Assembly: GCF_031656215.1 (NCBI RefSeq) | Contig: NZ_CP134228.1 | Location: 2,375,001 to 2,439,000, forward strand | Origin: Mesorhizobium koreense | GTDB taxonomy: Bacteria; Pseudomonadota; Alphaproteobacteria; Rhizobiales; Rhizobiaceae | Length of the DNA: 64,000 nt | Reading direction: 5' to 3' | Part shown: one piece after another, positions 43,627-53,116 of the stretch | How positions within the stretch are numbered: position 1 is the first letter of the stretch | Layout: each line of letters begins with the position of its first letter | The notes under the pieces: generated by a model | Told to the model about the DNA's origin: nothing | Database searches by the model: none | Seen by the model: only the letters and a program-made list of their open reading frames with translations | Made by a program: the position numbers and the translations under genes

Positions 43627-44706
43627 TTAAAACACGATCACATTCCTCAGCGCCTTTCCAGCATTCACCTCGGCGATCGCCTCGTTGATGCGCTCCAGCG
43701 GGTAGCGGGCGGTGATGAGTTCGTCGAGCTTCAGCCGGCCGGCGCGGTAGAGGTCCACCAACTCTGGAATGTCGGTCGCGACGCGGGTTTCTCCCATCTT
43801 CGAGCCGAGTATCTTCTGGTTCCATGCGGCCACGGTGCCTGGGTCATATTCGGCCATGACGCCGGAAGGCGGCATGCCGACGATGACGACCGTGCCATTC
43901 TTCGTGATATAGTCGAAGGCGCGGTCGAAGGCCGCTTTCGCGCCGACCGTGACGAAGACGAAGTCGACGCCGCGCCCCTGGGTCAGCGCCTTGATCGCCT
44001 TTGTCGCATCGTCCTTCTTCGGATTGACGGCATGGGTCGCGCCGAAGCGCTTGGCTGCCTCCAACTTGTCGTCGGCGAGATCGACGGCGACGATGATGCC
44101 AGCGCCGGCGATCGCCGCGCCCTGCACGCTGTTCAGCCCGACGCCACCGCAGCCGACAACGGCGACATGATGGCCGGGCTTCACCTTTGCCGTGTTGACC
44201 ACCGCGCCATAGCCGGTGATGACGCCGCAGGCGAGCAGCGAGGCGGCGTCGAAAGGCACATCCTTCGGAATCGCCACCATCTGGCTTTCATGCGTCAAGA
44301 CGCGCTCGGCGAAGGCGCCGGTATGCATGGCCTGGACATAGGGGCGGCCGTCCGCGCCGGAGAGCGGACCTTTTGTGTCACGCGCAAAGACCTCCTCACA
44401 CATGACCTCGCTGCCCTGCCGGCAATAATGGCAGTGGCCGCAAGAGCGGATCAGGGTGACCACTACATGGTCGCCCGGTTTGACGCGCGAGACGCCGGTT
44501 CCGGTCGCCGCGACGACACCGGCGGCTTCGTGTCCGTAGACGGCCGGCAGGTCGCCGCCCCATGCGCCCTCGGCGAAAAAAATATCGGAATGGCAGATGG
44601 CGCAGGCCCTGATGTCCACCAGCACCTCACCGGGGCCTGGCTTGGCAAGGTTGATCTCCTCGATCACAAGAGGCTTGCCGAATTCGTGGCAGACGGCGGC
44701 TTTCAT
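43627..44706 (-). CDS. Zinc-dependent alcohol dehydrogenase (MDR, class III-like)
   Basis: A 359-residue medium-chain dehydrogenase. The catalytic zinc site is visible as ACAICHSDIFF (Cys) and GHEAAGVV (His-Glu). Structural-zinc cysteines appear in CGHCHYCRQGSEVMCEE, and the NAD-binding motif is VVGCGGVGLNSVQGA (about 175-189). The form resembles S-(hydroxymethyl)glutathione/aryl-alcohol dehydrogenases; the substrate is open. It is adjacent to the enolase-superfamily gene, so both may serve one catabolic route. Confidence 0.92.
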   Translation of the reverse strand: MKAAVCHEFGKPLVIEEINLAKPGPGEVLVDIRACAICHSDIFFAEGAWGGDLPAVYGHEAAGVVAATGTGVSRVKPGDHVVVTLIRSCGHCHYCRQGSEVMCEEVFARDTKGPLSGADGRPYVQAMHTGAFAERVLTHESQMVAIPKDVPFDAASLLACGVITGYGAVVNTAKVKPGHHVAVVGCGGVGLNSVQGAAIAGAGIIVAVDLADDKLEAAKRFGATHAVNPKKDDATKAIKALTQGRGVDFVFVTVGAKAAFDRAFDYITKNGTVVIVGMPPSGVMAEYDPGTVAAWNQKILGSKMGETRVATDIPELVDLYRAGRLKLDELITARYPLERINEAIAEVNAGKALRNVIVF

Positions 44707-44887
44707 CTGAGGAGGCTCCTGCTTCGAGGCGCGGACAATGGCGGCAATCTAGATAGCGGGCAAGCAGGCGCGTACAGAAAATGCGGCATGCGGCGTCGGC
44801 TTTTCGCCAGCGTGCGGTTCCGCGTCACGGTGCCATTGACCGTTGCGAGGAGCCGACTTACAGCCTGAACGAAACCGAGGCGAGGGA

Positions 44888-45280
44888 ATGGCCGATATGG
44901 AAGAGAAACCGCTGGGCGAATTGACGATCCGGACGCTCGCCATGCCGTCCGACGCCAACGCCGCCAACGACATCTTCGGCGGCTGGGTCATGGCGCAGAT
45001 GGACCTTGCCTGCGGTATCCGCGCCGCCGAGCGGGCCAAGGGCCGGGTGGTGACGGCGGCGGTCAAGGAGATGTCCTTCGCCAAGCCGATGAAGATCGGC
45101 GACACGCTTTGCATCTATACGCATATCGAGCGCGTCGGCCGCACCTCCATGACGCTGAAGGTCGAGGCCTGGGCGCAGCGCTACCTGTCGGACCTGATGG
45201 AAAAGGTCACCGACGCCGATTTCATCATGGTAGCGCTGGACAAGAACGGGAAACCGAAGCCGGTGCCGGCCGAGGGGTGA
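44888..45280 (+). CDS. Acyl-CoA thioesterase (YciA-type hotdog)
   Basis: A 130-residue hotdog-fold thioesterase that hydrolyses acyl-CoAs. Visible: TLAMPSDANAANDIFGGWVMAQMDLA (conserved Asn-Asp-x-x-Gly-Gly-Trp catalytic region), VTAAVKEMSFAKPMKIGD and GRTSMTLKVEAWAQR. YciA proteins act on a wide range of CoA esters and form hexamers. The ATG at 44888 has a GAGGGA site; the ORF extends 15 codons upstream. It is convergent with the extensin-like gene (2 bp apart). Confidence 0.93.
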   Translation: MADMEEKPLGELTIRTLAMPSDANAANDIFGGWVMAQMDLACGIRAAERAKGRVVTAAVKEMSFAKPMKIGDTLCIYTHIERVGRTSMTLKVEAWAQRYLSDLMEKVTDADFIMVALDKNGKPKPVPAEG

Positions 45281-45282
45281 GA

Positions 45283-46458
45283 CTACCGGCAGGCGACGTA
45301 GCCGTTTCGCCGCTGTTTCAAATCGAAGTGGAAATGGTTGGCGTGCGCCCGGTTGTAGCCGGGGCCGAGGACGGTGGTGAAATAATTGCAGGCCTCGGCG
45401 CGCACGCGGTTCAGGAAACCCCTCTGCCGGAAGGAGAAAAAGCCTGGCTTGGTGACGTCGATCACACGGCCGCTGTCGAGCTTGATCTTCATCACGTCGA
45501 TGGCGTTGCCCTTGGCGTGCTCGGAAAGATGGTTCGTGGATTCGCCGATCATGTTGCGGCAGGAATAGGTCGAGCCAGTGTAGATCGTCTGGATGCCGGA
45601 GAAATAGCGCGTGCGGACGGCCGGGGCGAAATCCCTTTTCACGTATTTGGCGAAGGTGACCGCCATCCTGGCGTTGAGGATAGCGGGCGCCTTCAGTTCG
45701 ATGCCGCCTGAAAGACCCAGCACCTTGACGGGGTAGTCGATGCCGCAGACGCGGCGCTCGTGGATCGGCGGAAGGTCGACATAGCGGACGCCGAGCCGTT
45801 TCAGTTCACGCCTGAGCGAGACCTCATCGGCGGGCATCACGTCCGGGCGGGTGAGGTCGCGGGCTGCCGGCGGTGCCGGAGGCGGGGCCGCCTCGGGGAT
45901 ATCCTCCGGTTCGGGTGCCGGCGGCGTGAAGGTGCGCGAGGCCCCTATGTCGCCGGGCCGAGCGGGCGGCAACATGGCGTAGCGAGGGCCATTGGCCGAG
46001 CGACCGGTCGGCGTCGCTTCGGCTTGCGGCGGCAAGGGCACCTGATAGCCGGGCTGGACCGACTGCGGGTCAGGGGCCGGCTCTCTGTCAGCCATGCGTT
46101 GCGGATAGCCGGCTTCCGTGCCCAGAGGCTCTCCCGATTGCGTGAAGGTGTCTTCCCTGTTTGGTTCCCCGACGCCGGCGGGACCGGTCCGCCAGACCAT
46201 TTCAGCTCCGCCTTCTTCGGCGGTGGAGGGCAATTCGGCGGCGGCCGCTGGCGTCACCAGCGATGACGACGGACGCGGGGCGGAAATAGCGGCGGTGTGC
46301 GTGCCGACATCGACCGAGGGAACCGGTGCGAGCACGCTGCCGGCCGTGCAACCGGCCAGTGCGAAGGCCACCGAGCCGATCAGCAAACCGGTGCCGGCCG
46401 CCCGCCGGAGGTACGCGCGGATCGGCGCGGCAAAAGATACGCAAACTCGTACTGACAT
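45283..46458 (-). CDS. Extensin-like family lipoprotein, long paralogue
   Basis: A 391-residue exported protein. The N-terminal signal ends at a lipobox-like LAGC (Cys36), followed by a long Pro/Ala/Glu-rich low-complexity region (about 40-215). The C-terminal extensin-like domain (PF06904 type, about 215-391) shows LKRLGVRYVDLPPIH, CGIDYPVKVLGLSGG, STNHLSEHAKGNAIDVMKI and ANHFHFDLKQRRNGYVACR. The HxxxxA-D...H-x-H arrangement resembles LAS-type metal hydrolases (M15-like), so peptidoglycan processing is a reasonable guess. A shorter paralogue is the next gene upstream. Confidence 0.87.
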   Translation of the reverse strand: MSVRVCVSFAAPIRAYLRRAAGTGLLIGSVAFALAGCTAGSVLAPVPSVDVGTHTAAISAPRPSSSLVTPAAAAELPSTAEEGGAEMVWRTGPAGVGEPNREDTFTQSGEPLGTEAGYPQRMADREPAPDPQSVQPGYQVPLPPQAEATPTGRSANGPRYAMLPPARPGDIGASRTFTPPAPEPEDIPEAAPPPAPPAARDLTRPDVMPADEVSLRRELKRLGVRYVDLPPIHERRVCGIDYPVKVLGLSGGIELKAPAILNARMAVTFAKYVKRDFAPAVRTRYFSGIQTIYTGSTYSCRNMIGESTNHLSEHAKGNAIDVMKIKLDSGRVIDVTKPGFFSFRQRGFLNRVRAEACNYFTTVLGPGYNRAHANHFHFDLKQRRNGYVACR

Positions 46459-46574
46459 GGGTCGTCCCGGACTGTCCCGGCAACGATTTTAGACGCCAAG
46501 GGTAAAGGAAAGCTCATCGCGGGGTTTACGGCTGCGGCGGAAAGGAGGCAGCTTCGGAGCGCCTTGGCGGACAC

Positions 46575-47411
46575 TTACTGGCAGAAGGCGCTCTTGCTCT
46601 TTCTCGGCTCGAGGTCGAAGTGAAAGTGCAGGCTGTGATCGGCGTCAGCGCCGGGGCCGAGCACGGTGCGGAACGGACCGCAGGCGGCCTTGCGTACCTC
46701 GTTCAGGAACGCGGTGCGCTTCGGGTCGTCGTCGCGGTAGTCCTTTACCTCGATTGCGGTGCCGTCCTTCAGCACGAATTCCGCGATGTCGACGGCGTTG
46801 CCGAAAGCGTGCTCCGATATTTTGCTCGTTCCGTGCCGATCCCGGCAGACATAGGCCGAAGCCTGTCGGATCGAGGCGATCGGCGAGCCGAAGGTCTTTT
46901 CGGCGGCCGGCGAAGCCGTGTCCTTGATGAAATGCGCCAGTTCGTCGGTGAGTGCGCAGTTCATCACGGCCTCGGGTCCGATCTTCACCGTTTGCGAAAG
47001 GGCGGATACGGCGATCGGGTTCGGGACCGAGCAGCCGGCGTCGTGATTGAACAGGGGTGCGCGTTCCTCGAATTTCACGCCGAGCTTACGCAGATCCGCC
47101 CGGCAGGCGAAGCGCGCCGGAGGAGGGGGTGGCGTGGGCCGGAATATGACTTTTCGCACGGGTGGCCCTTCCGGGCGCCGTTGAGGAACTGGCGCCGTCG
47201 CCGGACTCTCGGGCTGTTCTCGCGGGTTTGGCAACGGCACATGCTCAGCGGCAGCCGGCATTTGTGAAGGTGGGATCAGGCGGGGCGCCGGCTCCGGGAC
47301 CGGCGCATGCTGCGGCAGGCGCGCAGCGGCAGCCGTAGCGGAGCCACCCACGCCGCAAACGATCAATGCCAGCAGGAAAAGCGCTGCCCGCGCCCACGAC
47401 AAATCCCTCAT
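46575..47411 (-). CDS. Extensin-like family protein, short paralogue
   Basis: A 278-residue exported protein: cleavable-type signal (about 1-30), a proline-rich linker (about 35-95), then the same C-terminal domain: CRADLRKLGVKFEERAPLFNHDAGCSVPNPIAVSAL, GTSKISEHAFGNAVDIAEFVL and DADHSLHFHFDLEPRKSKSAFCQ. The SEHAxGNAxD and HxHFD motifs match the long paralogue, pointing to tandem duplication. The location is periplasmic. The 116-bp gap to the other copy leaves co-transcription open. Confidence 0.87.
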   Translation of the reverse strand: MRDLSWARAALFLLALIVCGVGGSATAAAARLPQHAPVPEPAPRLIPPSQMPAAAEHVPLPNPREQPESPATAPVPQRRPEGPPVRKVIFRPTPPPPPARFACRADLRKLGVKFEERAPLFNHDAGCSVPNPIAVSALSQTVKIGPEAVMNCALTDELAHFIKDTASPAAEKTFGSPIASIRQASAYVCRDRHGTSKISEHAFGNAVDIAEFVLKDGTAIEVKDYRDDDPKRTAFLNEVRKAACGPFRTVLGPGADADHSLHFHFDLEPRKSKSAFCQ

Positions 47412-47456
47412 GGCGGGGTAACCGCTTTCAGCGAAAGGCGGTTCCGGACCGCCGTT

Positions 47457-48437
47457 TCAAATGACGTTACGGCCTGTCAGGCGCGTGGCGAGCCTCCGGC
47501 GTGAGAGAAATGCCGGCGCCGCTTCGACCAGCAGGATCGCGGCGAAGATCAACCCGCAGCCGGCAAGGGCCTCGAACGGCAGCCGCTCGCCGAGGAAGAT
47601 CGCACCGAAAAGGGCCGCGAACACCGCCTCGGTCGAAAGGAAAATGGCGGCCTGAGGTGCGGTCGTGTAGCGCTGGCCGACCGCCTGGAGCGTGAAGGCC
47701 GCCCCGCCGGCGATCACGCCGGCATAGAGGATTTCCGGCATCGCGGCGCGGATCGCAGTCCAGCCGATCGGCTCGATGAAGAGCGCAAAGAGCAGCGCCA
47801 CCACGCCGCAGACGGCAAACTGGGTGACGGCTAGCGTCACCGGCCGGCCGCTCGCCACCGCATATCGGCCCGTATAGATCACCTGTAACGCCCAGATCAG
47901 CGCGCAAAGGATGGTCAGCCAGTCGCCGGTCGTGAAGGCGCCGATGGAGCCGCCCGAAAGCAGCCAGATGCCGGCAAGCGCGGCAAGCGCCGCCGGCCAG
48001 ACCAGCGGATGCGGCCATTGGCGAAAGAGGATGACGGCTATGAAGGGCACCATCACCACGTAAAGCCCGGTCAGGAAACCGGAATTGGTCACCGAGGTCG
48101 TCAGGAGCCCGATCTGCTGCGCGGCCATGCCGGCGAAAAGCAAAAGCCCGATCATGGCGAAGGCCAGCCATTCGGATTTGTGCACCGGACGTGCGGCGTG
48201 CCTGCCTTCCCTCATGGCAAAGGGCATCATGGCGACGGTGGCGACCACGAAACGCAAGCCGATGAAGAGCAACGGTCCGATCGCCTGCATGGCGGTCGAT
48301 TGCGCCACGAAGCCCATGCCCCACATGGCTCCGGCGAGGAGAAGGACGAGGTTGGCTTGTGCGCGCGTCATGGACTTTCCGGTCGGGGCTGCCGCAGACG
48401 GATCGCCTCGCGGTAATTTCATGGCCGCGTGATCCAT
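47457..48437 (-). CDS. DMT-superfamily (EamA) transporter
   Basis: A 326-residue inner-membrane transporter with about ten helices in two EamA repeats. The N-terminal repeat starts NLVLLLAGAMWGMGFVAQSTAMQAIGPLLFIGLRF; the second ends ALFGAIFLGERLPFEALAGCGLIFAAILLVE. The substrate is unknown. The first ATG (48437) gives a 22-residue hydrophilic leader; ATG 48422 is a possible alternative. It is divergent from the TPR-protein gene with 105 bp between, and 45 bp upstream of the short extensin-like gene on the same strand. Confidence 0.9.
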   Translation of the reverse strand: MDHAAMKLPRGDPSAAAPTGKSMTRAQANLVLLLAGAMWGMGFVAQSTAMQAIGPLLFIGLRFVVATVAMMPFAMREGRHAARPVHKSEWLAFAMIGLLLFAGMAAQQIGLLTTSVTNSGFLTGLYVVMVPFIAVILFRQWPHPLVWPAALAALAGIWLLSGGSIGAFTTGDWLTILCALIWALQVIYTGRYAVASGRPVTLAVTQFAVCGVVALLFALFIEPIGWTAIRAAMPEILYAGVIAGGAAFTLQAVGQRYTTAPQAAIFLSTEAVFAALFGAIFLGERLPFEALAGCGLIFAAILLVEAAPAFLSRRRLATRLTGRNVI

Positions 48438-48542
48438 TCGGCTGCGATCTGTGATAATCTCCGCAACAGATGAAGGTCCACCCGCGAGACGTCAATGTTC
48501 CAGGACGCAGTGACGAATTAGGGCGGTCAGGGGAGAACGATA

Positions 48543-49091
48543 ATGCGCAGACATTTGGTCATCGGTGCGACGGCGATCCTACTCGGTGTTTCCCTCGCTG
48601 GCTCGCCGGTGCTGGCAATGGGCAGCGGCGGCGATTCAGGCGGGGCGTCCAAGACCACGCAGAAATGCAAGAAGAATCAGGTCTGGGACAAGAAGAAGCA
48701 AAAATGTGTCCTGCCGAAGCAGGGCATGCTGGACGACGAGAGCATCTTCGAGGCCGGGCGTGACCTCGCCTATGCCGGCCGCTACGACGAAGCGATCAAT
48801 GTGCTGACCATGGCGGCGGACAAGCGCGACCCGCGCATCCTGAATTTCCTCGGCTATGCGCATCGCAAGTCGGGCCGGGTGAATGTCGGGCTCGGCTACT
48901 ATCTGGAGGCGCTGAGGATCGACCCGAACTACACGCTGGTGCGGGAATATCTCGGCGAAGCCTATCTGCAGATCGGTGACATGGCGAAGGCAAAGGGCCA
49001 GCTTGCCGAGATCGAAAAGCGGAAGGGCATGGATTGCGCCGAATACCGCGTCCTTTCCGCGCAGATCGAGGCCGCGTCGAAGGCCGGGTAA
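48543..49091 (+). CDS. Exported TPR-repeat protein
   Basis: A 182-residue protein with an N-terminal signal (MRRHLVIGATAILLGVSLAGSPVLA). A basic Cys-containing segment follows (KCKKNQVWDKKKQKCVLPK). About three tetratricopeptide repeats run from 60 to 165: GRDLAYAGRYDEAINVLTMAADK, PRILNFLGYAHRKSGRVNVGLGYYLEALRIDPN and EYLGEAYLQIGDMAKAKGQLAEI. It is probably a periplasmic scaffold. GGGGAG precedes the ATG. It is convergent with the sugar dehydrogenase gene. Confidence 0.88.
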   Translation: MRRHLVIGATAILLGVSLAGSPVLAMGSGGDSGGASKTTQKCKKNQVWDKKKQKCVLPKQGMLDDESIFEAGRDLAYAGRYDEAINVLTMAADKRDPRILNFLGYAHRKSGRVNVGLGYYLEALRIDPNYTLVREYLGEAYLQIGDMAKAKGQLAEIEKRKGMDCAEYRVLSAQIEAASKAG

Positions 49092-49105
49092 GGTGCTTTT
49101 GCGGG

Positions 49106-50266
49106 CTATTCGGCCCGCGACAGTCTTATGATCTCGCCATTGTCCTCGTCGGTGAGGAGCCAGATCGAGCCGTCCGGCGCGACGTTGACGTCGCGGATAC
49201 GGCCGAAGGCGCCTTTGAACATCCGCTCCACTTCCGCGATCTTTCCCGAAGCGTCGCGCTTCAGCCGTGAAACGAGCTGGAATTTCAGCGCGCCGACGAT
49301 GAAATCGCCTTTCCATTCGGGGAACATCCTGCCGTCATAGATGGCTAGGCCCGATGGCGCGATCGACGGATCCCAATAGAATTTCGGCTGCTCGTAGCCG
49401 GGCGCGGCGGTGCCGATGCCGATCTTCGTGCCGTCGTAATTGACGCCGTAGCTGATGACCGGCCAGCCGTAATTCCTGCCGGCCTGCGGCTGGTTTATCT
49501 CATCGCCGCCCCTTGCTCCGTGCTCCACCGTCCACAGCCTTCCGGTTGCGGGGTCGAGCGCGGCGCCATCGATATTGCGATGGCCGATCGACCAGATCTG
49601 CGGCAGACCCTTTTTGCCGTCGGGCCACGGATTGCCGGGCGCAGGCGCGCCGTCCGGCGTCATGTGCAGGACGGAACCCTGGCCGTCGAACGGATCCTGC
49701 GCGCGCTTCGGCTGGCCGGCGTCGCCTGTCGTGACGAAGAGATTGCCGTCGCGGTCGAGCACGATGCGTGAGCCATATTGATGGGTGCCCGTCTTCTTCT
49801 TCACCGAAAAGATGATCTTGGTGTCTTCGAGCCTTGCGCCCCTATCGTCGCGGACGAGCCTGGCACGCGCCACCGCCGTGCCGCCGCCGGAAGGACCACC
49901 TTCCGTGAAGGAGAGGAAGAGCGTTCCGGTACGGGCGAAATCCTTCGCCAGCGTCACGTCGAGCAGGCCGCCCTGGCTGCCTGAGAGCACTTTAGGCACG
50001 CCGGGCAGGGGATCGGAGAGGCGGCCTTCGGAAAAGAGCCGCACGCGACCGGGGCGCTCGGTTACGATCACCGTGCCGTCGGGCAGAAAATCGAGACCCC
50101 ACGGATGGGTGAGGCCGTCGGCCAGAACCTCGGCGCGGACCTTGACCTTTTCCGTATTGAAGACCTTGCCTGCCGCCTCGGTAGAGGGCATCGTGATGAG
50201 AAGCAGAAGTGCCGCAGCAAGGGCGGAACGAACGAATTGGGCGTGATTCGAGGGCATCGGCTGCAT
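49106..50266 (-). CDS. PQQ-dependent soluble aldose sugar dehydrogenase (YliI-like)
   Basis: A six-bladed beta-propeller dehydrogenase of about 386 residues, exported (hydrophobic AALLLLITMPS near the N-terminus). Motifs: LADGLTHPWGLDFLPDGTVIVTERPGRVRL, GGLLDVTLAKDF, YGSRIVLDRDGNLFVTTGDAG, WSIGHRNIDGAALDPATGRLWTVEHGARGGDEIN, and a C-terminal VAPDGSIWLLTDEDNGEIIRL. The family oxidises aldoses with PQQ and calcium; no pqq genes are in the window. The start is uncertain among TTG 50275, ATG 50266 and ATG 50257, with no clear ribosome-binding site. Confidence 0.9.
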   Translation of the reverse strand: MQPMPSNHAQFVRSALAAALLLLITMPSTEAAGKVFNTEKVKVRAEVLADGLTHPWGLDFLPDGTVIVTERPGRVRLFSEGRLSDPLPGVPKVLSGSQGGLLDVTLAKDFARTGTLFLSFTEGGPSGGGTAVARARLVRDDRGARLEDTKIIFSVKKKTGTHQYGSRIVLDRDGNLFVTTGDAGQPKRAQDPFDGQGSVLHMTPDGAPAPGNPWPDGKKGLPQIWSIGHRNIDGAALDPATGRLWTVEHGARGGDEINQPQAGRNYGWPVISYGVNYDGTKIGIGTAAPGYEQPKFYWDPSIAPSGLAIYDGRMFPEWKGDFIVGALKFQLVSRLKRDASGKIAEVERMFKGAFGRIRDVNVAPDGSIWLLTDEDNGEIIRLSRAE

Positions 50267-50494
50267 CGAGGGCAAGATAGGGATCGCGCCGCCGCCGACA
50301 ATAGCAGGAATGCGGACGAGACGGGGCCGAGCAGTGTATTCAGGCGCAAACTTTTTTCGTGAAAAGCGCAGAAACGTTGCTATATTCGGCGGAACTTGGG
50401 TGAGACGGTTCCGTTAGCCAGCGCTTGCGGGCCGTTTTCTTTTTATGCCGCGCGGCCCCCGGCCGGTCGCGCGAGCAAGGAACAGGAAGGGTCG

Positions 50495-50974
50495 ATGCCG
50501 ATGAACAAGGTTCCGATGACCGCTCAGGGACACGAGGCGCTCAAGGAGGAACTTCGCTGGCGCCAACAGGAGGAGCGGCCGCGCATCATCGAGGCGATCT
50601 CGGAGGCGCGCTCGCATGGCGACCTGTCGGAGAATGCCGAGTATCATGCCGCCAAGGAGGCGCAGAGCCTCAACGAGGGCCGTATCAACGAGCTTGAGGA
50701 CTTTGTGGCGCGCGCGGAAGTGATCGACGTTTCAAAGCTTTCCGGCGACAAGATAAAGTTTGGCGCGACCGTCCGTCTGGTCGACGAGGACACCGAGGAA
50801 GAGAAGACCTACCAGATCGTCGGCGATCAGGAAGCCGATGTGAAGTCTGGCCGCATCTCTATCTCCTCGCCGATCGCCCGCGCACTGATAGGCAAGGAAG
50901 TCGGCGACGTGGTCGAGGTCAACGCGCCGGGCGGCGCGCGCGGCTATGAGATCGTCAAGCTGAGCTTTTCCTGA
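50495..50974 (+). CDS. greA: Transcription elongation factor GreA
   Basis: Rescues backtracked RNA polymerase by stimulating transcript cleavage. The 159-residue product: N-terminal coiled coil with the acidic tip [18 protein letters not shown] (about 43-60) and C-terminal FKBP-like domain with [20 protein letters not shown] and [21 protein letters not shown] 50495 is chosen for its AGGAAGG site; ATG 50501 would also work. It is the first gene of the LPS-core neighbourhood greA-lpsB...lrp-trxB-lsrB known from Sinorhizobium. Confidence 0.96.
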   Translation: MPMNKVPMTAQGHEALKEELRWRQQEERPRIIEAISEARSHGDLSENAEYHAAKEAQSLNEGRINELEDFVARAEVIDVSKLSGDKIKFGATVRLVDEDTEEEKTYQIVGDQEADVKSGRISISSPIARALIGKEVGDVVEVNAPGGARGYEIVKLSFS

Positions 50975-51006
50975 CGGGAGGAATCCGGCAGCCGGCGGGG
51001 TTCCCC

Positions 51007-52092
51007 ATGGACAGGACGCCCGCTGCCGTTGATATGCGCCGCGTTGAGGTAGTGGCGCCGAATTTCAAGAAGCGGCTTTCCGGCGTCACCAGCACGATCG
51101 TCCAGCTTGTGCCGCTGCAGGCGAAGCGGATCGGTATTGCGACGCTGGGGCCGGGCCTTCCGGACACGCTGCCGAAAATGCGTCTGTCGCAGGTGTGGGC
51201 CTTGCTGGCCCAACCGCAAGGGCGACCGTTCCGCATCTGGCACGCTCGCCGCAATATCGAGATGGCGGCAGGCGTATTCCTGCGCTACGTGCTCCGCGCG
51301 CCTGTGAAACTCCTGTTCACCTCGGCGGCGCAAAGGCGCCACAAGCCTTTCACGAAATGGCTGATAAGGCGCATGGACGCGGTGGTGGCGACAAGCGCGC
51401 GGTCCGGCTCCTTCCTCGAAGTGCCACATCGCGTCATCATGCACGGTATCGACACGGAACGTTTCCATCCGGCGCGCTCCCATGAAGACGAATTCGCCGG
51501 CGCCGGCCTGCCGGGGCGCTTCGCGGTCGGCTGTTTCGGCCGCATCCGCCACCAGAAAGGCACGGATCTTTTCGTCGAGTCGATGATCGCACTCCTGCCG
51601 GATTTCCCCGACTGGACCGCCATCATCACCGGCCGCGTGACGGCGGAGCATCAGGCCTTTGTCGACGGATTGCGGGAAAAGGTCGAAAAAGCAGGCCTTT
51701 CAAACCGCATCTTCTTCCTTGGCGAGGTGCCGTCGGTCGATCAATGGTACCGGCGCCTTTCGCTCTATGTCGCGCCTTCGCGCAACGAAGGCTTCGGCCT
51801 GACGCCGCTGGAGGCCATGGCGTCCGGTACGCCGGTGGTGGCTTCGGACGCCGGCGCCTATCGCGAACTGATCGAGGAAGGCGTGACGGGTGCGGTCGTG
51901 CCGGCCGGAGACCAGGATGCGCTGACCGAGGCGGTCCGGGAATATATGGCAGCGCCCGACCGGGCGGGCGAGGCGGGCCGACGGGCGATTGAGCATGTAA
52001 ACGCGCGTTTTGCGCTTGACCGGGAGGCCGATGCGCTGATTGAGCTTTATCGGCTGCTTGGTCATGGAAAGCTGGGCGAGAGCGGGTCATGA
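51007..52092 (+). CDS. lpsB: LPS core mannosyltransferase, GT4 family (LpsB/LpcC type)
   Basis: A GT-B glycosyltransferase of 361 residues, attaching mannose to the LPS inner core on the cytoplasmic face. The sequence follows rhizobial LpsB/LpcC: VEVVAPNFKKRLSGVTSTIVQL, WHARRNIEM, LLFTSAAQRRH, FGRIRHQKGTDLFVESM, and the GT4 donor site SRNEGFGLTPLEAMASGTPVVA (E-x7-E). Position directly after greA matches the Sinorhizobium lps locus. The start at 51007 is uncertain; ATG 51034 would match homologues' shorter N-terminus. The next gene starts 4 bp after its stop. Confidence 0.92.
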   Translation: MDRTPAAVDMRRVEVVAPNFKKRLSGVTSTIVQLVPLQAKRIGIATLGPGLPDTLPKMRLSQVWALLAQPQGRPFRIWHARRNIEMAAGVFLRYVLRAPVKLLFTSAAQRRHKPFTKWLIRRMDAVVATSARSGSFLEVPHRVIMHGIDTERFHPARSHEDEFAGAGLPGRFAVGCFGRIRHQKGTDLFVESMIALLPDFPDWTAIITGRVTAEHQAFVDGLREKVEKAGLSNRIFFLGEVPSVDQWYRRLSLYVAPSRNEGFGLTPLEAMASGTPVVASDAGAYRELIEEGVTGAVVPAGDQDALTEAVREYMAAPDRAGEAGRRAIEHVNARFALDREADALIELYRLLGHGKLGESGS

Positions 52093-52096
52093 AGCG

Positions 52097-52963
52097 ATGA
52101 AAACCAGCGTTATCATTTCGACGTACAATTCGCCCTTATGGCTCCAGAAAGTGCTCTGGGGGTATTTCGCGCAGGACAATACCGACTTCGAGATCATCAT
52201 CGCCGACGATGGATCCGATGCATCGACCGGCGAACTGCTGGCGGAGATGGCGCGCTCTTCGCCCGTGCCCATTACGCATATATGGCAGCCGGACGACGGT
52301 TTCCGGAAATGCGCGATCATAAACAAGGCGATTGCGGTGGCCCGGGGCGACCGGATCCTGACGACGGACGGCGATTGCGTACCGCGCCGCGATTTCATCG
52401 GTGTCCATGCGCGATATGCGCGCCCGGATCGCTTCCTGTCAGGCGGCTATTTCAAGCTCGGCGAGGATCTGTCCAATTCGCTTGACCGCGATCTCATCGA
52501 AGACCAGAGGGCATTCAGCGCTTCCTGGCTTGTCCGGCGCGGCATGCCAATCAATACGAAAGCCTTCAAACTGGTCGCGGCACCGCCCTTCGATACGTTG
52601 CTCAATCGCATCGTGCCGACAAGGCGGACGTGGAACGGCCATAACGCCTCATGCGACCGCAGTCTGGCCATCCGCGTCAATGGCTTCAACGAAGACATGC
52701 AGTATGGCGGGCTGGACGGGGAATTCGGTGTGCGCCTCGGCCATACCGGCGTCTTCGGCGATCAGATCCGCTATTCGGCGGTCGTCCTCCACCTTCATCA
52801 CGGACGTGGATACGTGACGCCGGAGATGATTGAGAAAAGCCGCGCAGTGAGACGCCGGACCCGCGAAGAGAAAAAGCGCAGGGCCGACCGAGGTCTTGAT
52901 CAATGGCTGCGCCCGGACGGGGAGGTCACCCTTGCGCCCGATGATCGCCTGGTGCGTCTCTAG
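52097..52963 (+). CDS. GT2-family glycosyltransferase
   Basis: A 288-residue GT-A enzyme of the chondroitin-synthase/galactosyltransferase-like group: MKTSVIISTYNSPLWLQKVL, FEIIIADDGSDAST, TTDGDCVPRRDFI (DxD-type metal motif), and NGFNEDMQYGGLDGEFGVRL, the ED-acceptor region. The C-terminus is basic (RRRTREEKKRR), suggesting membrane association. It lies 4 bp downstream of lpsB and is surely in its operon, so it probably adds a core sugar. Confidence 0.9.
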   Translation: MKTSVIISTYNSPLWLQKVLWGYFAQDNTDFEIIIADDGSDASTGELLAEMARSSPVPITHIWQPDDGFRKCAIINKAIAVARGDRILTTDGDCVPRRDFIGVHARYARPDRFLSGGYFKLGEDLSNSLDRDLIEDQRAFSASWLVRRGMPINTKAFKLVAAPPFDTLLNRIVPTRRTWNGHNASCDRSLAIRVNGFNEDMQYGGLDGEFGVRLGHTGVFGDQIRYSAVVLHLHHGRGYVTPEMIEKSRAVRRRTREEKKRRADRGLDQWLRPDGEVTLAPDDRLVRL

Positions 52964-53116
52964 CGTTGCCCGATCAAATCCCATCCGATCGGAGTGCCGG
53001 CGGCTGCGCATGGCTGCAACGGGCGGGGGCGTGTCCCGGCGCATTTCCGGGCTCAGCAGGAGATGGGGCTTGATTGACCTCTGCAAGCGTCCCGACGCGG
53101 AACCGCGGCGAGATCG

